From assembly GCF_048544455.1 (NCBI RefSeq), contig NC_133534.1, positions 36,146,217-36,210,216 of the forward strand: a stretch of 64,000 nt of DNA, given 5' to 3'. This DNA is from Silene latifolia (Eukaryota; Streptophyta; Magnoliopsida; Caryophyllales; Caryophyllaceae). How positions within the stretch are numbered: the first letter of the stretch is position 1; every line of letters begins with the position of its first letter. A program made the position numbers and the translations under genes. Of this stretch, positions 45,657 through 57,398 are shown one piece after another. The notes below the pieces were generated by a model. It was not told where the DNA came from. It ran no database searches and saw nothing but the letters and a program-made list of their open reading frames with translations.

Positions 45657-48600
45657 ATGACCAAAACACCCCTCCACCACCTCCTCACACTCACTCTCCT
45701 AACCACCCTCCTAACCCAATCAACATCCCAACCAGCACCCTCCTTCAAATGCAGCTCAACCTCCACGTGTAAGTCCCTAGTTGGGTACATCTCCCCAAAC
45801 ACAACAACCCTGTCCCACATCCAATCCCTGTTCCAAGTGAAAACCCTCCGAACCATATTAGGCGTCAACAACCTCCCACCAACCACACCACCTAACCACA
45901 CCGTCCCCGCCAACTCCACCGTCAAAATCCCATTCCCCTGCCGCTGCGTTAACGGCACCGGTTTATCCAACAAAGTTCCGCAATATAAGATTGTCAAGGA
46001 TGACGGACTTTCGCATATCGCGATGCAAGTCTTCTCGGGTTTAGTAACTTATCAACAGATACAAGCTGCTAATGGGATTAAAGATGCTAATCTTATTATT
46101 GTTGGACATGAGCTGTGGATACCGCTTCCTTGTAGCTGTGATGACGTCGATGGGGAGAAGGTGGTCCATTATGGACATGTCGTCGCTGCAGGGAGTAGTG
46201 TTGAACAGATTGCTGAGGATTTTGGTACCACCTCCGCCACGTTGTTGACTGTTAATGGGATTAAGGATCCTAAAGATCTTATTGCTGGTCAAGTGCTTGA
46301 TGTTCCTCTCCGAGGTTTCTTTTCTACTTTCTCCTCACTGTCCCCCTCAATTCTTTACGTTTTCTATTTTTTATGATATTATAGAGTTTGTTTACTTTTA
46401 TACGGGTTATTTTGGTCCAAAACAATAAAACGGGATTTTAAAACCATTTTATAAAAAAATATGACTGAACCATTGTGGTTAACTGGTTATACAAGAATTT
46501 GCGAACAATATATATTGTAGTTTTTTAATTTATTTTTATGTACACAGTAAAATAAAGTTACGGTAATGATAAATACAGCCCTAAGGGCTGTATTTAAAAA
46601 CTAAATTACTTCCCAAAATGGAATTAAAATTGGAATTTAAGACACAATTACGCGTAAATTGATGTCATTAATGTTTGATTTAAGGTTTTCATTCCTTTTT
46701 TGGCACCTTAAATACAGCCCTAAGGGCTGTATTTATCATTTCCCATAAAGTTAATGCAACGGAACATCAAATATGTAGTAAAGATTGGAATAAATGGTAG
46801 CTAGCTACTTGTTTTGGGTGCATTTGGGGCAAAATCACATGCGCAATAGTAGTTTTGCTAGGTGGATTTCAATAAGGAGTACATTATTGTTACCTTTTTT
46901 TTTTGCCAAGTGAAAACGATCACATTTTATTATTATGAAATGGTTAATTTTTTCCGTGTTGGTAGGAAAACAACAGTTAGAAAGAGTTTAGAGAGCACTA
47001 ATGTGTTTTCCTCCTAAAAGTCAAATTTGCATCCTTAATCGCACAAAATGTTAATGGACTCACTTTGTCTATGGCTGGCGCTGCTACAAAAGCACATATG
47101 CGTATTCAAGTTGATAAAAGTTTTATGCCTCATTATGATTATGATATGATGCCCACCAAATACCAACCCTCTTAAATGTCAATTTTTCTTTTTTCCTAAG
47201 AGTTCATATTACTTTCGAAACCGTTGATATCTAATCTTATTTGATTACCTTTCTTTTGAACTATCTAAGGTCCCGTTATTTTGGTCTTAATTTCAATTTT
47301 TATAATGACCGTTCAGTCCTTGTTTTAGTTTAGTTCAGTTTAAATGCTATAAATTTGATTCGATTTAATCTAGTTAAGTATAGATCGTTCTAGTCTAAAA
47401 GTACCAAGCTGAGTAAGATATGGATGATATGGAGTGATGTTTCCACTTGGAAGATATTGGTGCTCATCCTTTCACTCTATATTTTGAATTTGAAAATGCC
47501 AAACGGCAAAACGGTCAGATTCCCTTTGGAGATAAGTGTCGTACAACTGTACAAGGTAAACAAATCCATTTTGGATTTTGGTGTCAGAAAAAAACAGTAT
47601 TCTGCTACCCCACGCCCTCTGTCTCCATGTGTTTTGGTTTACAAATTCTCATTTTAGACGGAAATTACACTTCTCACAAATTAAAGTGGGTAGTGTAAGT
47701 GGGTGGAAAATGGATACCCCAACTTGCACTATCCACTTTAATTTGTAAGAGGGACACTATCCGTTTATAGCTATAGACGGATAGTGTCCGTCTATAATGA
47801 GACGGACTGATTTTGGTTACTCTATCTGCATACAGAGTTTAAATTATTATTGCTTTGGTTCCAATTGTCTTAATATAATTAATTATTAATGACATTGTTA
47901 ATGAGGTTTGTTGTTTAATTAATCATGTTATTAGTCCGGTTTTATTGAAAACTTGATTTTCTCGAGGCTTCGGCCTGTGAGCCTATGGACAGCCATTGTC
48001 TTCATAACATTAATGACATCGCAATAACTTAGTTAAGGCCGATGGTTATAATATTCTACACTCGTAATACGGAGTACACATTATACAACAATCTACCATT
48101 AAGGGTTGGCCGACTTAACGCTAACGGTAAAGAGTCCGGCTTCTAACTTTGAGATAGGGGTTCGATTCCCATTGTGTTAAAATATATAACCTTCTTGTCG
48201 TTGGTAGGTAATCTGTATATGGTAAAAATATATAATAAGTGTGGTTGATTTGAGTATTAGAGATTATCAGCGCAAATTTGTGATTCATTCTTGAATTTGT
48301 GATGCAGCTTGTAGTGCAAGTGTAAGTCCGACTTCCTTCGACTACCCTTTACTAGTTCCCACTGGCACTTATGTTGACACAGCTCACAACTGCGTCATGT
48401 GCAAGTGCGACGCCACAAACAACTTCACGTAAGTCTTCATTGCTTACCACTCTATTTTATTCAATCATCGAGTAATTATCTGAATCACAGTGAACTTTTA
48501 TATTAGACGGTCTTACATGTGAGATATAGGTCGATTAATATGCAGGTACCATGTGAAACCATCTCAATTATCACGTAAAATCCTGTAATCGACTATATAT

Positions 48601-49112
48601 GTTGAATTAATCTGAGACGTAATATTTGGTTGTTTTCAGGCTACAATGCGAACCATCAGGGCTAAAGGCCGTAGATTGGCATACTTGCCCTTCTATGAAA
48701 TGTGCTGCTTCAGATCTGTCACTCGGAAACTTCACAGATTCCCCAAGCTGCAGTAGGACAACTTGTGCTTATGCCGGTTTTAATAAGAATCAAACCATTT
48801 TTACCACCTTGGCCCAATCCAATACTTGCCCCGGTAATTTCCCCTTTCTGAACTCCATTTTTATCTCTCATTATTTACCAGCTTACGGACTGTCTGGACT
48901 GATGAACTGATTATACGGAATAGGTGTTAACTTGTTACGAATATGGTAGAAAATGCAAACTAAAGCACTAACTAATGGTTTTCCTGAATGTTTTCGAAGC
49001 AGGAAATGCAACTGATGACAGTAGTCTGGGTTTGAAGATCCATTCAATGGGTTGGAGCATCGGGTCGGGTCTTCTCTTGATCCAGTTGCTCATGCTCCAC
49101 AGATTTCTATGA
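45657..49112 (+). CDS. LYM2: LysM domain GPI-anchored protein, LYM2/CEBiP type
   Basis: Proteins of this family sit on the outer face of the plasma membrane and bind chitin oligomers in defence signalling. Four exons give 360 residues: 45657-46314, 48308-48428, 48640-48833, 49003-49112. All use GT/AG ends and keep frame. The protein has a secretion signal (residues 1 to about 25), CxC pairs (CRC 95-97, CSC 159-161, CKC after the second LysM), LysM 1 (about 110-156, ending HELWIPLPC) and LysM 2 (about 173-217, ending GQVLDVPLR). A Cys-rich region follows with TCAYAGF and FTTLAQSNTCP. The C-terminus is hydrophobic (IGSGLLLIQLLMLHRFL) after NATDDSS, as expected for a GPI signal. The VTYQQIQAANGI and TTCAYAGF motifs fit LYM2/CEBiP better than LYM1/3. 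The symbol is assigned by similarity from memory. Intron 1 (2.0 kb) holds a MITE, a foldback repeat and a SINE. The gene looks intact. Confidence 0.92.
46561..46744. mobile_element. 184-bp MITE with palindromic ends and 9-bp target duplication
   Basis: ATAAAGTTA is repeated perfectly on both sides (46552-46560, 46745-46753). The ends share AATGATAAATACAGCCCT in inverted orientation. Each end also contains AAATACAGCCCTAAGGGCTG plus TATTT, a near-perfect palindrome that can fold on its own. No coding sequence. The 9-bp duplication indicates Mutator-type movement. It lies in intron 1 of the LysM gene. Confidence 0.85.
47655..47812. repeat. foldback repeat in LysM intron 1
   Basis: Two inverted arms of about 29 bp (47673-47701 and 47721-47750, around CACAAATTAAAGTGG) are followed by a 32-bp near-palindrome CACTATCCGTTTATAG/CTATAGACGGATAGTG (47755-47786). 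The phrase TATAGACGGATA also occurs near the ends of the MITE at 9968-10150, so the two may be related. Confidence 0.55.
48098..48250 (+). mobile_element. tRNA-derived SINE in LysM intron 1
   Basis: A strong B box (GGGGTTCGATTCCC, about 48165-48178) lies downstream of an A-box-like segment (CTTAACGCTAACGGTAAAGA). An AT-rich body with TATATAATAA follows. The ends were not fixed. Confidence 0.55.
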
Positions 49113-49388
49113 TATCTATAGCTTATAGTATTTCATTTGTATGAGTGTTAGTACACTAGAAGTTTGTTTAGGTTTTAATTAATTTGTTTTGCCTTTTGAG
49201 TTGTATCACAAAAAATAAAGACAAATAAGCAAGAGTGTTGTAGTGTATTTGTTTAGTTGATGAATTGATTCTCATTTATGTTAGAAACAAAGTTTTACTA
49301 TTGTTTAGAGATTTGAGTAAGACAAATAAAGTACCTTTCATTTCAAGAAATTCATACACAACTCGTGACACACACTCACGTGTCACAT
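49113..49388. other. LysM gene 3' flank
   Basis: It is the probable 3' untranslated region, with AATAAAG near 49215 as a possible polyadenylation signal. Nothing else was recognised. Confidence 0.4.
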
Positions 49389-49560
49389 GTAGGGATGACA
49401 ATGAGTGGGATATGGATGGGGTGGAGTCATATCCATATCCATTTAATTTATGGTCACCCATATCCCATCTTTATCCATTTAATAATTTTTCATCCATCCA
49501 TATCCATATCCACCGGGGTGAAACGGGCACATGTTGGATATTTTCATCTATCGTACAACA
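49389..49560. repeat. ATCCATATCC-rich dispersed repeat
   Basis: It starts GTAGGGATGACAATGAGTGG and is filled with CATATCCATATCC units in both orientations. Degenerate repeats of this sort are common in plants, often within hAT-like elements. No clean right end was found. Confidence 0.45.
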
Positions 49561-49569
49561 AAAGTTAAG

Positions 49570-49848
49570 ACGATAGAATTAAAAGGCGTACATCACCAAA
49601 CAAAATTTCGCTCTGAAATTGTGGAATTGGGGAGTGATCACAGAAAAAAGAGGGCAAAGAATTTCATATGTTCGGTTTGTTGCAAGGTATTTGGTTCTGG
49701 TCAAGCTCATTTTCCAGGCAATTCTCAGTCCTGTGAGAAAAAGAATGATGCTTTTCATCATGATTCGAGAGCTTCTCAAGGGGAGATTGGTCTGAACCAT
49801 GTACATAATCCACACACCCTTCCAGCTCTAGTTCCAGTGGCTTAAGTC
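49570..49848 (+). pseudogene. C2H2 zinc-finger gene fragment (plant ZAT-like)
   Basis: The frame contains KRAKNFICSVCCKVFGSGQA, matching a plant C2H2 finger (F-x-C-x2-C-x-K-x-F-x-SGQALGGH). The expected LGGH is replaced by HFPGN, so the second zinc-binding half is damaged, though a histidine and SQSCEKK follow. After the finger come about 35 residues ending NPHTLPALVPVA and a stop at 49843-49845. There is no start or second finger, and the upstream side is a dispersed repeat. This is a decayed fragment of a host transcription-factor gene. Family recognition rests on one motif. Confidence 0.5.
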
Positions 49849-50547
49849 ACCGACTTCTACCTACACTCGTCTGTGTGAAAAGATCAAATTTTGCACTGTA
49901 ACATTTTGCTCTAGGTTTTACTGTAACTTTCTACATGTTCTTCTTTTGTATACAGTGATCGACTGACTAGCTACTGAGTTTCAGCAATCAGCTTTGATTA
50001 GATGGCGGGTAACAAGTTATCTTCTACTATACGTGAATAAAGAAATTGAGCATTTCCAGAAAACGGTTTTCAATTCTTGTATCATGATATTTTGTCCATC
50101 TGTTTGAAAATGTCTTCCTTCATTTTGTATCTCACCACTTCAGATTGCATAATAGAACTGACTACTAAAAGTTGAGCGAAGATGAACATAAACTTTCTGA
50201 CCATGCGCAAGAATGGATACCTTCAACCTGTATTTATATTTCACTGTGAGGGGAAGAGGCAGCCAGACAGCAAAAAAGCCACTCGCTTCTCGTAATTATG
50301 ACATGGTAAATCTGCAATTGCACCAGGATGGTGAATTGTATTTGTTAGTTTAATTGGTAAAGTCATTGACAATTGTTTATGGCGGTCTTAAACAAGAATT
50401 TGTTTTAAAACAATGTGTTAGTATGCAATGTATCAGACATTCGAATTTCAGACGTTTACTTTCAGTGACCAAAGGTGTCAATTTTTTAACAACAGTTCCT
50501 TATCTTACATGATACACCATTTTATTTGGTGTGTTCATTTTACTTCT
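49849..50547. other. spacer, no gene seen
   Basis: It may include the former 3' untranslated region of the zinc-finger fragment. No other signal was recognised up to the LINE target duplication at 50548. Confidence 0.4.
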
Positions 50548-50563
50548 TACTGTACAGAGTATT

Positions 50564-51151
50564 AAAAGGAAAGGGAAGGAGATTGAGGAGGGCTCTTCAA
50601 ATCTGGTTCCTCTTGAAAAATTATTACAGGATGCGTATGTAAGGGAGGCCTGTCAAGTTAAACTAGGACCGGGTAAAGGTAAGGATTTAAGGTTTTTTGA
50701 TATTTCTCCTGTTGGGAATAAGGCTAAGCTGTTTGCAGAGTTACCAGTGGGAAGCAATTCTGATGGGTGCCTTGGTTTGGTGGATGCTTATCACTGTTCT
50801 GATCTGCGTGAGGATTATAAAGATGTCATGGGAGCTGCTAGGAAACGGAAGTGCTGTACTGATGTAGGGGATTATATTATCCCTGAGGAGGCAAAGTTAT
50901 CAATGGGAAATGCAATGGCGTATCTGTACCGCCTGGCTAAGAGGAGCAAGGGGAGTGCTGGACTTGGTAAGGAAGATCAGGCTAAGACAGTAGCAGCAAC
51001 TACACATCAACCTTGGGCTTTTAGGGTTAACATTGAAGATGTGGTTATGGTGGACTCTAGTGACTCATCAATTCCATCTGTGAACGGTGGAGCAGCTGAT
51101 ATTGACGGCTTTGCGGAGGTTGGGCCTTCACAACCTCCTCTTTCGCCATGA
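50564..51151 (+). pseudogene. LINE ORF1, C-terminal part
   Basis: The frame (KRKGKEIEEGSSNLVPLEKL to VGPSQPPLSP) is open from the element's left edge to a TGA at 51149-51151. It overlaps the first ATG of ORF2 (51148) as ATGATG. No RNA-binding or zinc-knuckle domain is visible, because only the C-terminal part survived 5' truncation. ORF1 of such elements normally encodes the RNA-binding protein. Confidence 0.6.
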
Positions 51152-54115
51152 TGGGACTTGTGTGGAATTGTAGGGGTCTAAATAACACGCTCGCCCCTAC
51201 AATTCCGAAACTAAGAGCGTTATTAGGTAGTAAGTTTTATGATTTCGTTTTTCTAATGGAGACTAAATGTAGTCCGAGTCATATTTTCCCTTTGTTTCGC
51301 TCTTCTGGTTTTGTGGAGAATTTTGGGATGGAGGCGGTTGGTTCTTCGGGTGGTCTTTGGGTTGGGTGGAGAAGGGAGTCGAAGTTTAAGCTAGTCAAAG
51401 CTTGTAATAATTTTATCATCTTTCTAGTGGAGAAATATAATGGACGATTATGGTATCTTGTTCTTTTTTATGGTGCGCCGAATGTACATATGCGGGCACC
51501 GGTTTTGTTAGACTTAGAGAGTTGGATTGATGCATGTTCTCTTCCTTTTCTTATTGTTGGGGATTTTAATCAAGTGGAATATCGAAGTGATAAACTTAGT
51601 ACTAGTCAAAGACCGATTGAAGGTGTGGAGGATTTCTCTTTGTGGAAATTAAGAAATGAGATGGTGGATATCCCTTATAAGGGGCCGCGGTTTACATGGT
51701 GTAATAATAGAAAAGGGGATAAGCGAGTTTATGAAAGGTTGGACAAAGCGTTGGGTTCTAAGGATTGGTTGTCTGTTTTCCCGGATACTGGTATTAAACA
51801 TTATCCAATTCAACTTTCGGATCATGCTCCGATTGAGGTGGATCTGAATCTCACCCGTACCACCGGTAAACGACCCTTTAAACTGGATGCTTGGGCTTTG
51901 GATTATGAGGAGTGCTTGGAGCAAGTTCGAAATGCCTGGGGCATTGATGACAATGGGTCTCCGGCGTTTCGTATCACTCGAAAGTTGGCAAGAGTTCGAA
52001 GTTGCGTTAAGAAATGGACTTTGAATAAAAAGGCGGAATGGAATGAGAAGTGGGATGGTTTTGACCGGAAATTGGAACATGGGATTAATGCGGCTTGTTC
52101 GGGGAGAGGCGAAGAGGACTATATGAGAGCCCATGAGGAACTTCGGGAGTTCGCAATTGCGGCTGAGAAGTATTGGAAGCAACGGGCTAAGCTACGGTGG
52201 ACGGTGGAGGGAGACACTTGTACAAAGTTCTTCTTTAACTGGGTCAAGGGAAGGTCTGGGAGGAATCTTATTCATGGCATAAGAGGTGAGGATGGTCAGT
52301 GGAGGTATGATGATGCGGAGGTCGGTGAAATCTTTCAAAATGCTTTCATGGACTTGTACCAGGTTTCAAGTTTTGATGTGACACCAGTTGATACAACGCC
52401 TTTGGAGCGCGTCATTAATCATGTGTCATTACGGCTTGATCATGATGAGGCTGATCGTATAGCTAGACCGTTTTCGGCAAAGGAGGTACGTACCGCAGTT
52501 TTTCAAATGGGGGCTTTTAAAGCTCCGGGTCCGGATGGTATTCCCGCGTGTTTTTATCAAAAATGCTGGTCCATGGTTAAACAGGTTTTTACAAAGGCGG
52601 TTTTGTCCATTCTAAACTCGGGGAGAGTCTTACGGGAATCAAATAGAACTTTTATTACTCTTATCCCTAAGAATGACACTCCGGAAGGAGTGTCGACACG
52701 CCCATAAGTCTGTGTAATGTAATCATGCGTGTGGTCACCAAATGTATTGCGAATCGGATTGCTAAGGTTATGGGTTCTCTGGTTAGTGAATTCCAAAATG
52801 CTTTTATGCCGGGTCGGAATATTAGCGATAATATTTTGTTGGCACATGAGGCGATTCACAACATATCGCGATTCAAGAAAGGATCTCAGGGGCGGTGCGC
52901 CTTTAAAGCGGATATGAGTAAGGCGTATGATAGGATACGCTGGGATTTCTTGGAAATGACGTTGATTAAGTTTGGTTTCCCGCTAAAGCTAGTAAGACTT
53001 ATCATGAGCTGTGTTACCACTATGAGTTATGAGGTGCTCCTCAATGGTATACCTTTACCTCAATTCAAGCCCAAATGTGGTCTTCGTCAGGGAGATCCTC
53101 TATCTCCTTTTCTCTTCCTTCTGTGTATGGAAGTTCTTTCGGCGAATATTGAATATGCCCGAGAGTCTGGCAGGTTGCATGGGTTTACTTTATGCAGAGG
53201 GGTACAACCAATGACTCACTTGTTCTTTGCCGATGATGCGATTTTCTTCTTCAAGGATAAGGGAGATTCAGCCTATCATCTTAAAACTTTGATCAGTGAT
53301 TATTGTGAGGCCTCTGGACAGAGATTAAATACAGCAAAATCAGGAATCATCTTCAGTCCGAATATGACTCTGGCAGCGATACAACGAATTCTAAAAGGCT
53401 TCAACATCCGGAATAATAAAGGAATTGGGAAATACCTTGGTATCCCTGCTGAATTTCAAGAGTCTAAGAGGGACATCTTTCAAACATTGGTGGATCATGT
53501 TACTAAGCGGATCTCTTCATGGAATGGTATTTTTCTATCACCGGCGGGGCGGTTGACTCTAGTTTCCTCGGTCCTTTCCAATCTCTCAAATTTCTTTCTA
53601 TCGGTTTTCAAGATTCCGGTAAGTGTGGCAAGGAAGATTAATTCTCTCTTGGCACAATTTTGGTGGACGGGGTGTAAACTAGGGAAGAGTGTTCACTGGT
53701 GTAGCAAAAACTTCCTGAGCCTTCCTAAATGTAAGGGAGGGTTGGGGATTCGCAATATTGAATGTTTGAATAAAGCTTTGTTGGCTAAGCATGGATGGCG
53801 ATTGATCTCGGGTGATAGGTATTTTTTTAGCAAGGTTTTTAGGCAAAAGCTTTTCGGGACTCAAATTGTTGATGCGGAATCGGGTACCTTGTTCAGGTAC
53901 TAGTTCCTCGTGGGGAGTTCGCAGCATCCTGTATGGTTTTCAGAACCTCAAAGGTTTTTTGGGGTGGAAGCCTGGTGGTAACTCCCGATTGAATGTTTGG
54001 ACGTCAAGGTGCATGGAATGAAGAGTTCATACGGTCCGTGTTTGTAGAGGAACACGCGGAAAGGATTCTGGCAATCAGGCTTAGGACGGAGGGACTGAAA
54101 GATGAGGTGTATTGG
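51148..54115 (+). pseudogene. LINE ORF2: endonuclease and reverse transcriptase
   Basis: The N-terminal apurinic endonuclease-like domain (51148 to about 51850) shows LVWNCRGLNN, FLMETK, IVGDFNQVEYRSDK and SDHAPIEVDL. Reverse transcriptase follows (about 52480-53350), with FKAPGPDGIPACFYQ, FKADMSKAYDRIRWDF, GLRQGDPLSPFLF and the catalytic FADD (FFADDAIFF). The frame changes near 52698 between VSTRP and the continuation ISLCNVIMRVVTK. Further frame breaks lie near 53900 and 54020, so the protein is not made whole. The order of domains is that of plant L1 LINEs. Confidence 0.9.
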
Positions 54116-57100
54116 TGTGGACAAGGCCCTCGGGAACTGCGTCCGAGGGATCCACACCTGACATAATCGACTCGAGGTTCTTTCGAATCGAATTAAGACC
54201 AATTAGAGTCGCCACCAAGTTTTTTGGGAACTTGGAACCGTTCAAGTCAACTTTACACCTTTCATCGAAAAGCATAAAGCCCATCGACTACGAGTGATTA
54301 AAGATAAAGACTTGTACCCTATATCACTCGATTTGAATGACTCTCGTAATCCAATGGTATTTAGACGGATCCACAAACCATAGATCTTGAGTAAGGGGTG
54401 AGGGTACGTGTTGGGAAGCCCATAAGGACACCCAACCCCGCCCGTCGATAACGGCCTCTACTAAGTCAAGTGTCGGATTTCAAACAAGGTCATAGCTACT
54501 GCGATGCATGATGTGCAAAACGTTGTTTTAACCCTAACATGTGAAGTTTCTACGTCGTTTTAGATGCAACTAAACTAACTTTGTCAAAGTTGTAATTTAG
54601 CATGTGGGTTGATTAGTCTAAACAACATACAAACAAAGCAATCAAGGCTTAAGGGGGAATGGGGGAGCCGTTGGGATCTACCTATTACAAACCGGGCATT
54701 TCATGCCGACACAACAATAAATAAATTACAACTCGATCTAATTACAATTGCTATAAACAAAACAATACATGACGCAAACCCGCGGCCAATTGGCCTTGAA
54801 AACCGTGCACTTGAGGGTGGCCCTCGGCTCACATGACCCACGGTCCTTGGGTCATCCTCGTATTGCGTGCTCGCGCTTAATCTCATCGAATTAGACATAA
54901 GGCTACGCACCAAAGCATGTATTAGCATAAACCGGGCCATGTTGCTTTCGACAACATGCGGTTTACTACGCTTTTACAAGCATCGGGAACAACCGTCTAA
55001 CCAAATAAGACCAAGGTTTTTGAAAAGGTTTTGACTCAAAAGAAGTAAAACAAAATTAAAAGATTACAACTCGATAAACAAAACCGTAAATTACAAGTTA
55101 TAAACGACAAAGAACAAAAGATAAACAAAAGAGGGAGACGAACAAAGAAGGCCAAAATACACGGCCAAAGCACACGGCCAAGACACGGCCCAACCAAAGC
55201 CAACCTAGTTCCTAAGTTAGATTAATTGATTAGATCGAATGATTGCGAAAAGGAATCGAAAACAAGTTAGAAAACGAGTTAAAAACGATGTTGATTGATT
55301 GTCGCGCAAGGGTGCATTCTACACGGCCTAATGGGTCCAATTAGGTCAGATATCATAAGATTAATGCTTACTCGTCGAGTGTTAATAGGGGGGTGCTAAT
55401 CACGCACTCCTATGCTAGCGAGAAATCAAGTGATAAGAAAGATGCGTTCAGTTATTTACAGAATTGTTAGTTGATTTTATAACTTACGTCGAAGCCACCT
55501 AAAGTGTCTAATTAAATTATTGAATTGAATTAAAGTCATCTAATTACGTCATAGGTTAACAATCAGAGGTTAAACTAACATACAACGGGTCCTAAGGTCC
55601 ATCGATTTGGCCGAAACAGTAAGAGGGTCGAAAGCGAAGATCGAGGTTAGATAACTTGTTTTATTTATGCCCTACCTTGAACACGAGGATATGTAAATGA
55701 GACGGGGGTGTACGACCGACAGAAGGAGCGGTTTCTTTTCCCATCTCAAGTCAACGCGGGTGTTCATGGTGATACTTTAACTCATACTCGGACTAACTAG
55801 TTTCATAGTTAATTTAAAACAATCGAAAAAACAAACAAAAACAAACAAAAAAAGACAATAAAAAAAGGCATAAAAAAAACGAAATAAAAAGAGAAGAGAA
55901 GGGGATTTGATGCACCCTCAACCTACATGTATCGTTGACACCGTCTTGGGTCGTAATCGATGGTAGATTTTATCTCGAGAGGCCGTCGTCGACGAAGTAA
56001 CAAAGCAACACGCGTTTTGGAAAGTTTCTGGACAGCAGTTTTAAAACAGTGATATCTCCCTCGTTTCACGACGAAAATTCAATCCGAAAGATGTTTTGGA
56101 AACTAGAAAGAGAGTAGAACAAGGATCTTAAAGCAACCCCTGCTCGTTTTGGGTTATTGGGCACGAAAAACGAGCACAAACAGAACTGGACAGACAAGGA
56201 AAAAACCGCGAAAACAGAGTGTTATTTCACTCTGTTTTTCGAGGGATTTCGTGTACTCTCAAGGACAATTTGGCTCGTAATTATTTATCTAATGTGTGTA
56301 TGGATGTTCTATGGTTAATTAGGAACAAGAAACTCGAATTTTTATGGTGTTTTGATGGAGGAACGAGATGATTTTCGAAGGAGACACACAAACAGTTTCA
56401 GTTTGTGTGTCGGTTTTGTTTAGGGTTTTTGGAGGATGTTTAGGGTTTGTTTCTGAGGTTTAAAGCTTCTATATGATGGTAAGATGTATGGAGAACTTAG
56501 AGGAATGATTGTATGGTGAAGGGGTGGTATTTATAGGGAGTTAAAATAGGTTAAAAGGGAGGGGAGGCAAATCGGGCTCAATGGGAATAGCTGCTGTCCA
56601 GCAGCTTTGGGAGGGGTTTCTAGGGTTCGTTTTGGGGGATTTCTTGGTGATTAAGCTAGGATAATATGGGTAGGATACTAGGGTATGGGTTAGGGTTAAT
56701 GGGTACGGGTCTTGGTAGTGTTTGGAGCGGGTTTGGGCTCGGGAATTGGCTCGCAAAACAGGGGCTGTTTGCGGTTTGGTGCGGGCTGCTTGGGGTTGGT
56801 TTTGAACGAGAATTTTGGGCCATGGTATGGGGGTTCGAACATGGGTTGATGGGTATTGGTATAGGTGGGTTAGTGTACTCGAGATTCGTGCCAATTCGCA
56901 AAAGAAACGGGCTTAAAAAACGAGCTAAAACCGAGCTCAAAACACACGATGCAAAAAAACGAGTTTCTCGCTTTTAAAAAACGATTTTTCAAATCAAATA
57001 ACAAATTAAAATAAATGACTTTTCAAATCAAATATTCTCATAAAATGATTTTTCAAATCAAATATTTATTTTATTTTCAATAAAATAAGCTTAAGAAAAT

Positions 57101-57393
57101 AAATTCAAAATAAAGCTTTAATTTAAATATCATTTAAATTAAATGAATAAAGAATTCACTTAAAAAACACATTAATTTTAAATATCATTTAAAATAACAA
57201 AATGAACTTACTAAAAACATTAATTTAAATATCATTTAAATTAATAAATTACTTCATCGACGGCGCCCATTCTACCTCGTAAAACGAGCCCAAATAATGA
57301 CAATGACAACTAAAGGATACATGTGTCCTATCATCATCGGGTGTTTGTCGGGTTCTCTATAAATTCCAATATCGACGGATACGGGTATCTACA
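54116..57393. mobile_element. probable solo LTR, 3.28 kb, inside the LINE
   Basis: It begins TGTGGACAAGGCCC, ends GGGTATCTACA, and is flanked by a 5-bp direct repeat ATTGG (54111-54115, 57394-57398). Removing it rejoins the LINE sequence. Its two ends are not repeats of each other, and no gag or pol motif was seen, so it fits a single large LTR left by recombination. LTRs this long occur in the Tat/Ogre/Retand group of Gypsy elements, but that placement is inference. It contains AAATCAAAT-type short repeats at 56980-57070. Orientation was not determined. Confidence 0.65.
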
Positions 57394-57398
57394 ATTGG

